Below are positions 25,946 through 33,916 of a DNA stretch of 37,835 nt, in pieces. The DNA is taken from positions 1 through 37,835 of the forward strand of contig JADMIL010000030.1 in assembly GCA_015478645.1 (NCBI GenBank), in the 5' to 3' direction. Numbering within the stretch: the first letter of the stretch is position 1; each line of letters begins with the position of its first letter. The position numbers were made by a program, and so were the translations under genes. The DNA comes from Candidatus Binataceae bacterium. Its GTDB lineage: Bacteria; Desulfobacterota; Binatia; Binatales; Binataceae. Under the pieces are notes generated by a model. That model had not been told where the DNA came from, ran no database searches, and saw only the letters and a list, made by a program, of their open reading frames with translations.

Positions 25946-25950
25946 CCTCC
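25946..25950 (-). promoter_or_regulatory. Shine-Dalgarno fixing the TTG start of the PGM-like gene
   Basis: GGAGG on the minus strand, seven bases before TTG 25938. No ATG or GTG in frame fits the conserved N-terminus KYVIIHGDG, so this site decides an unusual TTG start. Confidence 0.75.
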
Positions 25951-26003
25951 GCTGCGAGTTTTTTGCTACGCCGCCGCCGGAGCGTGCGGCCGCATGCGTG
26001 CCA

Positions 26004-27146
26004 TTAGCTGTCGAGGATCTTGAGCACCTTTTCGATATCGGGCTCAACCACAATGGTGTTGCCGAGGTTTTTCATCGCGGTGTCGGGATCCTTGAGGCCG
26101 TGGCCGGTGAGCGTGCAGACCGCGACCGATCCGGGCTTGAGGCCGCCGGCGGCGCCAAACTTGAGCATCCCCGCCACCGACGCGGCTGAGGCCGGCTCGG
26201 CGAAGATGCCTTGCATTGCGATTAGCCGATAGGCGGCGAGGATTTCGGCGTCGGTGACGATATCGATCAGGCCGTCAGATTCGTCGCGCGCGTTGGTCGC
26301 GCTGGTCCAGCTCGCCGGATTACCGATCTTGATCGCGGTGGCCACGGTATGCGGATCGTCGATCGGATGGCCGACGACGATCGGCGCCGACTCGGCCGCC
26401 TGGTAGCCCATCATCTTGGGCAGCCGCGCGGCGAGCCCGACCGATTTGTACTCCCGGTAGCCCGCCCAGTACGCGGTGATATTGCCGGCGTTACCGACCG
26501 GCAGAAAATGATGCGTCGGGGCGTCGCCCAACTGATCGCAGACTTCGAACGCGCCGGTCTTCTGGCCCGCGATGCGATCGGGATTGACGCTGTTGACCAG
26601 CCGGATGCGCACCGGGTCGCGCTCGGCGACGTTGCGCACGACTTTCAGGCAGATGTCGAAATTGCCGATCACCTCGACCACCCGCGCGCCATGCATCAGG
26701 CTTTGCGAGAGCTTGCCGAGCGCCACCGCGCCCTTGGGAATCAGCACGTAGGCTTGCAGTCCGGCGCGGCCGGCATAGGCCGCCGCCGAGGCCGATGTGT
26801 TGCCGGTGGAGGCACAAATCACGGCGCGCGCGCCCTCGCCCAGCGCCTTGCTCATCGCGACCGTCATGCCGCGATCCTTAAACGAGCCGGTCGGGTTGGC
26901 CCCCTCGTACTTCAAGTAAACCTTTATATTCCGCCCGAGCCGTTCGGCGAGCGCGGGCGCTTCGATAAGCGGCGTATTGCCCTCGTTGAGCGTGACCACC
27001 GGCGTCCGATCCGTGACCGGCAGAAAGCGCCGGTAGTGCTCGATCAGCCCCGGCCATCGCGTGAGCCGCGCACCGGCCGGCGGATAGGTGGCCTGCGCCG
27101 CCGTAGCCGACCCCGGATACCCCGCGCCCTGTCCACCGTCAGCCAT
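26004..27146 (-). CDS. thrC: Threonine synthase
   Basis: 380 residues, fold-type II PLP enzyme converting O-phosphohomoserine to threonine. The PLP lysine is Lys90 in NPTGSFKDRGM. Other blocks are LNEGNTPLIEAP, ASTGNTSASAAAYAGRAGL (PLP-phosphate loop region) and LPVGNAGNITAYWAGY. The length is of the shorter bacterial class (Bacillus-like), not the long E. coli or yeast class. The start ATG 27146 has GAGG five bases upstream, placed across the end of hom, which stops 6 bp away. This tight spacing implies one transcript with hom. The first 25 residues are poorly conserved. No leader or attenuator rich in Thr/Ile codons was seen. Confidence 0.96.
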   Translation of the reverse strand: MADGGQGAGYPGSATAAQATYPPAGARLTRWPGLIEHYRRFLPVTDRTPVVTLNEGNTPLIEAPALAERLGRNIKVYLKYEGANPTGSFKDRGMTVAMSKALGEGARAVICASTGNTSASAAAYAGRAGLQAYVLIPKGAVALGKLSQSLMHGARVVEVIGNFDICLKVVRNVAERDPVRIRLVNSVNPDRIAGQKTGAFEVCDQLGDAPTHHFLPVGNAGNITAYWAGYREYKSVGLAARLPKMMGYQAAESAPIVVGHPIDDPHTVATAIKIGNPASWTSATNARDESDGLIDIVTDAEILAAYRLIAMQGIFAEPASAASVAGMLKFGAAGGLKPGSVAVCTLTGHGLKDPDTAMKNLGNTIVVEPDIEKVLKILDS

Positions 27147-27152
27147 CGTGCC

Positions 27153-28460
27153 TCACAGACGCTCCTCGATACGGATAAAGGCCGGCTCGCCCTCGACCAT
27201 TTTGAGCCGGCAAATCGCGGCCAGCGCACGGCGCAGATTCTTCTCGCGCGCCCCGTGCGTGCGCATGATCACCGGCACCGTCGACTCGGCCCCGCGCCCC
27301 TGCTGCAGAACCGACACGATCGAGATGCCGTTGCGGCCGAGGATCGAGGCAATCGCGCCGAGCACGCCCGGCTTATCCCGCGCCATGAAGCGCAGATAGT
27401 ACTCGCATATCACGTCGTCCATCGGCTTGACATGCGCACGCGTCAGGTCGGCCACCGGATAGCCCAGCGCATGCGCCCCGCCGCGCGCCCCGGCGATCCG
27501 ATGGCGCGCGATCTCGATCACGTCGGCCAGCACGGCGGTCGCGGTCGGCAACTGGCCCGCGCCCTGGCCGAAATACATGCTCGAGCCGAGCGCCTCGCCG
27601 TGGATATAGATCGCGTTGAAGGCGCCGCCGACGCTGGCCAGCAGATGGCGCGCCGGAATCATCGTCGGATGCACGCGCGCCTCGATCGCGCCGTCATCGT
27701 CCTTGGCGATCGCCAGGAGCTTGATCGTGTAGCCGAGCTCGCGCGCGTAATTGATATCCGACAGCGTAATTCCGCGGATTCCCTCGGTATGCACCTGGCG
27801 CGGCTCGACTAGCACGCCAAAGGCCAGCGTGACCAGCAGACAGAGCTTGTGCGCAGCGTCGTGGCCGTCGATATCGAGCGTCGGATCGGCCTCCGCCAGA
27901 CCGGCGCGCTGGGCGTCGGCGAGCGCGTCGGCAAACTCGGCGCCGCCTTCGCTCATGGTGGTGAGAATCGAATTGCAGGTGCCGTTGACGATGCCGTAGA
28001 CCGCGCGCTGCCGATCGCCGGCCAGCGCCTCGCGCAGCGTGCGGATAATCGGCACGCCGCCGCCCACGCTGGCCTCGAACCCGACCGCCAGACCCGCCAG
28101 CCCGGCGGCGCGAAAAATTTCGCCGCCGTGCTCGGCGAGCAGCGCCTTGTTGGCGGTGACTACGTCCTTGCCTGTGGCCAGCGCCTGGAGAATCAGGCTG
28201 CGCGCCGGCTCACGGCCGCCGAACAGCTCGATCACGATATCGATATCGTCGCGCGCGACCAGGGCGGCGGCGTCGCGCGTGATCAGCCGGGCGTCGATGC
28301 CGAGCGCACGATTTGGCCGCAAGCTGCGATCGGCGATCGCGGCGAGCTGCAGGGGCGCGCCCAGCCGCCGCTCGAACATCGCGGCATTGCTGCGCATCAG
28401 GCGGACGACGCCCTCGCCCACCGTTCCGCATCCGAGCAGGGCTATACGCACCGGTTTCAA
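27153..28460 (-). CDS. hom: Homoserine dehydrogenase with C-terminal ACT domain
   Basis: 435 residues from a TTG at 28460 (KPVRIALLGCGTVGEGVVRL); GTG 28454 is an alternative. GCGTVGEGV is the NAD(P)-binding loop, ELFGGREPARSLILQALATGKDVVTANKALLAEHG is the central dehydrogenase block, and GIVNGTCNSILTTM starts the catalytic domain. The C-terminal 85 residues (MARDKPGVLGAIASILGRNGISI) form an ACT domain for threonine feedback inhibition. It reduces aspartate semialdehyde to homoserine. It lies 56 bp after the aminotransferase and 6 bp before thrC. The frame continues upstream into antisense-like sequence that was not used; the ribosome-binding site (GGGA) is weak. Confidence 0.94.
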   Translation of the reverse strand: MKPVRIALLGCGTVGEGVVRLMRSNAAMFERRLGAPLQLAAIADRSLRPNRALGIDARLITRDAAALVARDDIDIVIELFGGREPARSLILQALATGKDVVTANKALLAEHGGEIFRAAGLAGLAVGFEASVGGGVPIIRTLREALAGDRQRAVYGIVNGTCNSILTTMSEGGAEFADALADAQRAGLAEADPTLDIDGHDAAHKLCLLVTLAFGVLVEPRQVHTEGIRGITLSDINYARELGYTIKLLAIAKDDDGAIEARVHPTMIPARHLLASVGGAFNAIYIHGEALGSSMYFGQGAGQLPTATAVLADVIEIARHRIAGARGGAHALGYPVADLTRAHVKPMDDVICEYYLRFMARDKPGVLGAIASILGRNGISIVSVLQQGRGAESTVPVIMRTHGAREKNLRRALAAICRLKMVEGEPAFIRIEERL

Positions 28461-28516
28461 GCAATTATCCCGCGGGACTCTGACGCGCCGTCGGCGGATG
28501 AGGCGGCTGCCGTCCG

Positions 28517-29728
28517 TCACGCGCCGGCGGCGCTTTGGCGGCGCGGCGCTACTTCGGCCTTGCTCAGGGCGTGGCGGATTCCGCGAATCGCCTGGCGCGT
28601 GCGATGCTCGTTCTCGATCAGCGCGAAGCGCACGAAGCCGTCGCCGTCGGCGCCAAAGCCGACCCCCGGCGAGACCGCGACCTTGGCCTCGCTGAGCAGC
28701 ATCTTGGCAAATTCGAGCGAGCCCATCTCGCGCAGTGGTTCGGGAATCGGCGCCCACACGAACATCGTCGCCTTGGGCCGCTCGACCGCCCATCCGGCGC
28801 GGTTGAGCCCGTCGACCAGGACGTTGCGGCGCAGGCGATAATTTTCGACGATCTCACTGACGCATTCCTGCGGCCCGTTAAGCGCCGCGATCGCGGCGAC
28901 CTGGACCGGCGCGAACATGCCGTAGTCGAAGTAGGATTTGAGCCGCGACAGCGCCGCGATCATCTCGCGATTACCCACCGCGAAGCCCACCCGCCAGCCC
29001 GGCATGTTGTAGCTCTTGGAGAGCGTAAAAAACTCGACCGCGACGTCGCGCGCGCCCGGCACTTCCATGATCGAAGGCGCGCGATAGCCGTCGAAGCAGA
29101 GGTCCGCGTAGGCGAAATCGTGCACCACCAGGATATCGTTTTCGCGCGCGAAATCGACGATCCGCTGCATGAACGACAGGTTGACGATCGCGGTCGTCGG
29201 GTTATGCGGAAAATTGATGATGAGCAGTTTCGGGCGCGGCCAGCAGCGGCTGACCACCGCCATCATCTCGTCGAAGAAATCCTCGCCGTTGCGCAACGGC
29301 ACGCCCTGCACCTGCGCGCCCGCAATCACGCATCCGTACTGATGGATCGGGTAGGTGGGAGTCGGCGCCAGGACCACGTCGCCCTGGTCGAGAATCGCCA
29401 GTGCGAGATGCGCGATGCCCTCCTTGGATCCGATCGTCGCGATCGCCTCGGTGTCGGGATCGAACTCGACGCCGTAGCGCCGCTTGTACCAGTCGCAAAT
29501 CGCCAGGCGCAGCTTGTAGACTCCGCGCGAGACCGAGTAGCGATGGTTGGGCGGCTTCGAGGCCGCCTCGATCAGCTTGTTCACGATATGCGCGGGCGTC
29601 GCCTCGTCGGGGTTGCCCATGCCGAAATCGATCACATCCTCGCCGGCGCGGCGCGCCTTGAGGCATAGCTCGCCGATCGCGTTGAACACGTAGGGCGGTA
29701 ATCGCTTAATCCTGGGAAATTCCTTCAT
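28517..29728 (-). CDS. Class I PLP aminotransferase, AlaC-like
   Basis: 403 residues, fold-type I aminotransferase. The PLP Lys238 is in [27 protein letters not shown] and [13 protein letters not shown] supply further cofactor contacts, and the N-terminus [13 protein letters not shown] fits. The best match in memory is E. coli AlaC (glutamate-pyruvate aminotransferase) and the deltaproteobacterial homologues that sit upstream of hom. A role as aspartate or alanine aminotransferase feeding the aspartate family is therefore likely; LL-DAP aminotransferase is a less likely alternative. It is the first gene of the apparent threonine operon. The 156 bp upstream contain a GTTTAAAC palindrome but no convincing promoter. 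Confidence 0.92.
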   Translation of the reverse strand: MKEFPRIKRLPPYVFNAIGELCLKARRAGEDVIDFGMGNPDEATPAHIVNKLIEAASKPPNHRYSVSRGVYKLRLAICDWYKRRYGVEFDPDTEAIATIGSKEGIAHLALAILDQGDVVLAPTPTYPIHQYGCVIAGAQVQGVPLRNGEDFFDEMMAVVSRCWPRPKLLIINFPHNPTTAIVNLSFMQRIVDFARENDILVVHDFAYADLCFDGYRAPSIMEVPGARDVAVEFFTLSKSYNMPGWRVGFAVGNREMIAALSRLKSYFDYGMFAPVQVAAIAALNGPQECVSEIVENYRLRRNVLVDGLNRAGWAVERPKATMFVWAPIPEPLREMGSLEFAKMLLSEAKVAVSPGVGFGADGDGFVRFALIENEHRTRQAIRGIRHALSKAEVAPRRQSAAGA

Positions 29729-29884
29729 CGTCGCAGGCCCAATCCCCCCACCGCGCGCCAGGCGCTGATTGAATCATTGAGTTTAAACCAACCCGCCGGC
29801 CGCCCGCTAGTGGCATTCGCCGTGCCCGCCACGAAACCCCGCGCGTCGCGTGGCCACTGCGCGACGGCGGAGGGCGCGCCGGGC

Positions 29885-31189
29885 TCACTCGGACGCCGGC
29901 ACCGGTATAATCGCGGGCGCGCCGGCCTGCCGATGCAAAATCCAGTAGCACGGGATCATCGCGAGCGAGATTATCGCCGAGACCTGCCAGCTCGCCGGAA
30001 TTCCCGCGCGGTCCGCGTAAGCGCCTACCGCGAGCAGGCCGAGCGACCCGCCGACCGTCGCGAAGGTGCTGTGGAACGAGAGCAGCGTGGCGCGATCGCG
30101 CTCGCCGATCTGTTCGTTGAGCCAGCTTCGCGTCAGCGGGTCGAGCGCGCCCATCGCAAAGTTCATCAGGACGAACAGCCCGATGACGACACACGGCCGA
30201 GCGCCGAGCGTACCGCCGGCCAGGAACGTCACGCTCATCGTGGCCGCCACGACGATCAGGCGCGCCGGCCGCGCGGCTTCGTTGGCGGCGAGCCGCACGA
30301 CGACCTCCGCGCCAGCCAGCCGCGCGATCGTGAACAGCGAGAAGAACCAGCCGATGATCCACGGACCGACGGCATAAGCGTCGTTGACGTACTGCGGCCA
30401 TTGGATCCAGTACGGGGCCCACGCGGCGAAGAAGATCCCGTTGGCGATACTCAGCAGCAGGATCGTGCGGCTGCGGAAACCGAGCCGGAAACCCGCGACG
30501 ATCCGCTCGCCGACCATCGCCGGGATCCGCGCGAATGCGACCTGGGCGATGTGCGGGCGCCGCTCACGCATCACGGCCGCACCGACCGCCGCGGTGCAGG
30601 CGAAGCCGGCCGCGCCGCACAGCCACGGCCACGCGAGGTTGTAATCGGCAATCCAGGTGCCGATCAGCGCGGTGACCATCCAGCCCAGATTCATCAATTG
30701 CGAGCTGCGCGAGAACATCCGATCTTTAAGCCCCTCGAAGCCCGCGTCATCGAGTTCGTCGACCGCCCAGGCGTCGACCGCGCCATTGCAGAAGGTCGTC
30801 CCCACGCCGTCGATCGCCTCGGCGACGAGAAAGATCGCGTAGCGATGGGCGAAGAAATAGAGCATGAAGGCGCTCAGCCGAATCATGCAGCCGAGCACGA
30901 ACGCGCGCCGCCGGCCGATCGCGTCGGCGAACGCCCCGGTCGGCACGTCGGTCAGGAAGGTCACAGCGAAATAGGTCGCCAGCACACTGTTGATCTCGAA
31001 CTGGTCGAGCCCGCGTGCGCGCAGGAACAGCGGATAGACCGCGAGCAGAAAGCCGTTGGCCAGCGCGTAACTCACCCACACCGCGCAGTAGCGGCGGATA
31101 ATCGAGCCGACACCCAGCGGCGGCGTGGCTCCGGAACGGGCGCTCGGCGCGCCGATCTGCTCCCCGGTAGTTTGCAGCGGCCCTGGCAT
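29885..31189 (-). CDS. MFS transporter
   Basis: 434 residues with about twelve hydrophobic segments from residue 34. The cytoplasmic loop between helices 2 and 3 reads PTGAFADAIGRRRAF, the MFS motif A (usually GxxxDxxGRR). The N-terminal 30 residues are polar, and the C-terminus ends after helix 12 at HRQAGAPAIIPVPASE. The sequence resembles single-component drug or metabolite exporters rather than sugar symporters, but the substrate cannot be named. It is divergent from the ABC1-type kinase gene with 126 bp between. AAGGGA about 10 bases before the ATG is a weak ribosome-binding site. The aminotransferase gene begins 156 bp downstream on the same strand. Confidence 0.92.
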   Translation of the reverse strand: MPGPLQTTGEQIGAPSARSGATPPLGVGSIIRRYCAVWVSYALANGFLLAVYPLFLRARGLDQFEINSVLATYFAVTFLTDVPTGAFADAIGRRRAFVLGCMIRLSAFMLYFFAHRYAIFLVAEAIDGVGTTFCNGAVDAWAVDELDDAGFEGLKDRMFSRSSQLMNLGWMVTALIGTWIADYNLAWPWLCGAAGFACTAAVGAAVMRERRPHIAQVAFARIPAMVGERIVAGFRLGFRSRTILLLSIANGIFFAAWAPYWIQWPQYVNDAYAVGPWIIGWFFSLFTIARLAGAEVVVRLAANEAARPARLIVVAATMSVTFLAGGTLGARPCVVIGLFVLMNFAMGALDPLTRSWLNEQIGERDRATLLSFHSTFATVGGSLGLLAVGAYADRAGIPASWQVSAIISLAMIPCYWILHRQAGAPAIIPVPASE

Positions 31190-31315
31190 CCTCTACACTT
31201 CCCTTACGAGCTTCGGCCGCCCACGCGCGGCGGCATGCTCCGGCCCGGACGATTTATTCGCACTGGGCGAGGCCAACGCACTGAACGCACTGATAGACGG
31301 CCGCGCACTACGCTC

Positions 31316-32728
31316 TTGCCTCCCCCGACTTTCAACTCGAACACCGCCGCGACGATCGCCGCCGCGCCCTCCGAGGCTCCGCGCGCCACGCCACGGCTCG
31401 GCTACCTCGAACGGACGAGGCGTTTCTGGAGCGTGGTGTGGCTCGCCGTCCGCATCTACGTTCCGTACAAGGCAATCCAGCTATGGTCGCGCATCGCCGG
31501 CGACACGCGCAAGGAATTACGCCTGCGCCGCCAGGACCTGCGCGCCGCCCGCGCGCTCTACCGCGCCTCGATCCGGCTTGAGGGCCTGCTCATCAAGGCC
31601 AGCCAGTTTATCGCGACGCGCGCCGATATTCTGCCCGACGAATGGGTCGCGACACTGGCCGGCCTGCACGATCGCGTGCCGCCGCGCCCGTTTGCGATTA
31701 TCCGCGCGCAGGTCGAAGGCGCGCTCGGCCGTCCGCTCGAAGCGCTCTACGCCGAGTTCGATCCCACGCCGATCGCCGCCGCCTCGCTCGCCCAGGTGCA
31801 TGCCGCGCGCACGCTCGACGGCCGCCGCTGCGCAGTCAAGGTGCAATACCCGCGCATCGAGGCGATCGTCGCCGCCGATCTCGCCAACCTGATGTTCACG
31901 TTGAAAATTCTGGCGCGCCTCGAGCGCGACTTCGACTTCCAGGTGATCGCGCGCGAAATTCTGAAGTACATCCCGATGGAGCTCGATTTCCTCAACGAAG
32001 CGCGCAACAGCGAGATTATCGCGCGCAACTTTGCCGGACGCGCCGACGTGGTCATCCCGCGCATCTACCACGAGCTCAGCTCGCGCCGCGTGCTTACGAT
32101 GGAGCTGCTCGAGGGCATCAAGGTGACCGACCTTGAGGCGCTCGCCCGCGCCGGCATCGACAAGCGCGCGGTCGCGCAAAAACTCATCGAGATTTTCACC
32201 GAGCAGATTTTGCGCGACGGCTTCTTCCACGCCGACCCGCATCCCGGCAACATCCTGGTCCAGCCCGGCCCGCGGATCGTGCTGCTCGACTTCGGCCTGG
32301 CCAAGGATTTTCCGGTGGCGTTCCGCGACGCGATGGTCCGGCTGACCTTCGCGATCCTGACCAACAACCGCGACGCGATCCTGGCCGCCTTTCACGATCT
32401 CGGTTTCCGCACGCGCGACGGCTCGCCCGAAACCCTTCTGATGCTCGCCAACGTGTTTTTGGGCAACAGCATCAAGCGCAATCGCGCCTACGCCGACTCC
32501 GAGCTGATCGAGGAATTCGCCACCGAACTGCCGCGCACGCTGCGCTCCAATCCGATCGTCGAGGTTCCCGCCGACGTGCTGCTGGTCAACCGCGTGATGG
32601 GTCTGCTGAGCGGGCTGGGCAAGACGCTCGACTCGCAGGTCAACATGATGGCGACGCTGATGCCGTATGCGCAATCGCTAATCGCCGCCCAATCCCCCGC
32701 AAACAATCGCTCCGCCTCCGGCGACTAA
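31316..32728 (+). CDS. ABC1/UbiB (AarF)-family atypical kinase
   Basis: About 470 residues from TTG 31316, the only plausible start in frame ahead of the conserved part; this start is uncertain. Family elements in order: the KxGQ motif is replaced by KASQ (residues 94-97); then the Ala-rich loop IAAASLAQVHAA (153-164), Lys175 in CAVKVQYP, the ELDFLNEARN block (222-231), HADPHPGNILV (305-315) and DFG (325-327). The C-terminus ends with an Ala/Ser tail rather than clear UbiB membrane helices. Members support ubiquinone biosynthesis or membrane-lipid functions through ATPase activity. Gly to Ser in KxGQ is unusual, as that motif controls ADP/ATP selectivity in characterised members. No ubi gene is adjacent. 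Confidence 0.88.
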   Translation: MPPPTFNSNTAATIAAAPSEAPRATPRLGYLERTRRFWSVVWLAVRIYVPYKAIQLWSRIAGDTRKELRLRRQDLRAARALYRASIRLEGLLIKASQFIATRADILPDEWVATLAGLHDRVPPRPFAIIRAQVEGALGRPLEALYAEFDPTPIAAASLAQVHAARTLDGRRCAVKVQYPRIEAIVAADLANLMFTLKILARLERDFDFQVIAREILKYIPMELDFLNEARNSEIIARNFAGRADVVIPRIYHELSSRRVLTMELLEGIKVTDLEALARAGIDKRAVAQKLIEIFTEQILRDGFFHADPHPGNILVQPGPRIVLLDFGLAKDFPVAFRDAMVRLTFAILTNNRDAILAAFHDLGFRTRDGSPETLLMLANVFLGNSIKRNRAYADSELIEEFATELPRTLRSNPIVEVPADVLLVNRVMGLLSGLGKTLDSQVNMMATLMPYAQSLIAAQSPANNRSASGD

Positions 32729-32766
32729 CGCGGCATTCAATTCCTGGGTCTGGCGTTGACGCCGCG

Positions 32767-33060
32767 CCGCCTACCGTGGTCGCGCCGAATGGCTGGATAG
32801 GTGTAGCTGGTCGCGATCGTCCCGCCAGCACCGACGAGCCCCACCGTGGAGCCCAGCGCGTCGCTCAGAAAGGTCGAAGTGGCGGTGTCGGTGCGCGTGA
32901 AGTACTCATCGATGTCCAGCCCGGTCATGAGGTTAGCTACTACCCCATTGCCGCTGTTGAGTTCCTGCACCGGATTGAGGCCGTCGTAGAGGAACTGGGT
33001 AACCGCGCCACTGATGGTCTTGCTCATGCGCCGCCCGAAAGCGTCATAGACGAAGCTCGC
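32767..33060 (-). pseudogene. Decayed second copy of the RHS core tip
   Basis: This 294-bp segment translates to FVYDAFGRRMSKTISGAVTQ, then LYDGLNPVQELN, and is about 86% identical by hand count (some 42 differences) to 34425-34717 of the RHS gene, in the same orientation. It lacks a start. One inserted base near 32796 shifts the frame exactly where the intact copy reads YQPFGATTVGG; the reading resumes in the next frame and then stops resembling RHS. It fits an orphan RHS tip left by recombination or partial duplication. The flank 33061-33157 and the stretch 32729-32766 show nothing else. Confidence 0.85.
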
Positions 33061-33157
33061 AACGACGGTTTGCTTCTGCGCTTACTCAGATTCCGCAGCC
33101 CGACAGGATAAACTGCTGGTCGCATTTCCGGAAAAGCAGGTAGAACAGGAGTTGTGG

Positions 33158-33907
33158 TCAGCGCCTAGAGTGCCGCTCAAACCAATCTCCGCGGGTAACG
33201 ATCACGATCGTCCCGACTCCGAAGAACAATGCCGTAGCGCCGAAAATCACCAACCCCGACGTAGAACTAATTTGATAGGCTGTATGGAGCCTATAGAGAC
33301 CCATTACAGTAAGAAACATACAAAGAATCGTTTGCGGAAGCCGCCGAATTGCTGTCTGTCTCTCGCCCATAGGTAAAAGACAGGCCACTGCGGCGGCACC
33401 ACAAACAACTCCCAGAGATATGAAGGGTGGGCGCGAGCTTACCAACGGAAACTGGACCGTAGCGACGGCCATGAGCGCAAATGCCAGTGCTCGTATTTTA
33501 TCAGTTCGTCTAGGAATCAGAAAAGTTACGGAGACAATGGCGCTGAGCAATCCGTACCGAAGATTTGCAAACATACGAGCGTGGGCAAAATGAATAAGAA
33601 AGGCGATCGATATCCCGAGTCCGATCAAGGCCATGATAACTTCCAAAGGCCTCTGGTCGTCAGTTGCGTCCGACCACCGATGCTCACTTTCGATGAACAA
33701 CAACCCGGCTAGACCAACCGCGTAGCATAAGCCGGAAATCTGTAATGCTTGCAAGAAAGGGGTGGCGCTACTGGTCGTGTATGCGACAATCATCCCTAGC
33801 GGGATGGACAAAGCAGCAAAAGTAAGCAGACCAAGCAATAACGGTCGGCGTGAACCTCTGCTATAGGAGCCCTTTCGATTCCGCATCGTAATATCCGATT
33901 CTGACAT
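33158..33907 (-). CDS. Eight-TM membrane protein, candidate immunity protein for the RHS tail
   Basis: 249 residues with about eight hydrophobic segments (near 22-45, 50-72, 88-110, 115-131, 138-157, 160-178, 189-207, 216-239) and short polar loops. No enzyme motif or known family is recognised. It starts 9 bp after the RHS stop codon in the same direction, the position of the immunity gene in RHS loci. Sampled lines of the gene are about 42-53% G+C against some 65% around it, a strong sign of foreign origin and typical of immunity genes. ATG 33907 has no good Shine-Dalgarno; translation may be coupled to the RHS frame. It is flanked by the two RHS core copies. The role is inferred. Confidence 0.75.
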   Translation of the reverse strand: MSESDITMRNRKGSYSRGSRRPLLLGLLTFAALSIPLGMIVAYTTSSATPFLQALQISGLCYAVGLAGLLFIESEHRWSDATDDQRPLEVIMALIGLGISIAFLIHFAHARMFANLRYGLLSAIVSVTFLIPRRTDKIRALAFALMAVATVQFPLVSSRPPFISLGVVCGAAAVACLLPMGERQTAIRRLPQTILCMFLTVMGLYRLHTAYQISSTSGLVIFGATALFFGVGTIVIVTRGDWFERHSRR

Positions 33908-33916
33908 CGCACGCTA

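Noticed and set aside
28535..29668. 377-codon plus frame opposite the AlaC-like aminotransferase
   Set aside because: Antisense shadow of a clear PLP enzyme.
29777..31315. Long plus-strand frame that runs into the ABC1-type kinase
   Set aside because: The part before 31316 is antisense to the MFS transporter and lacks any protein-like pattern; it is in frame with the kinase only by chance.
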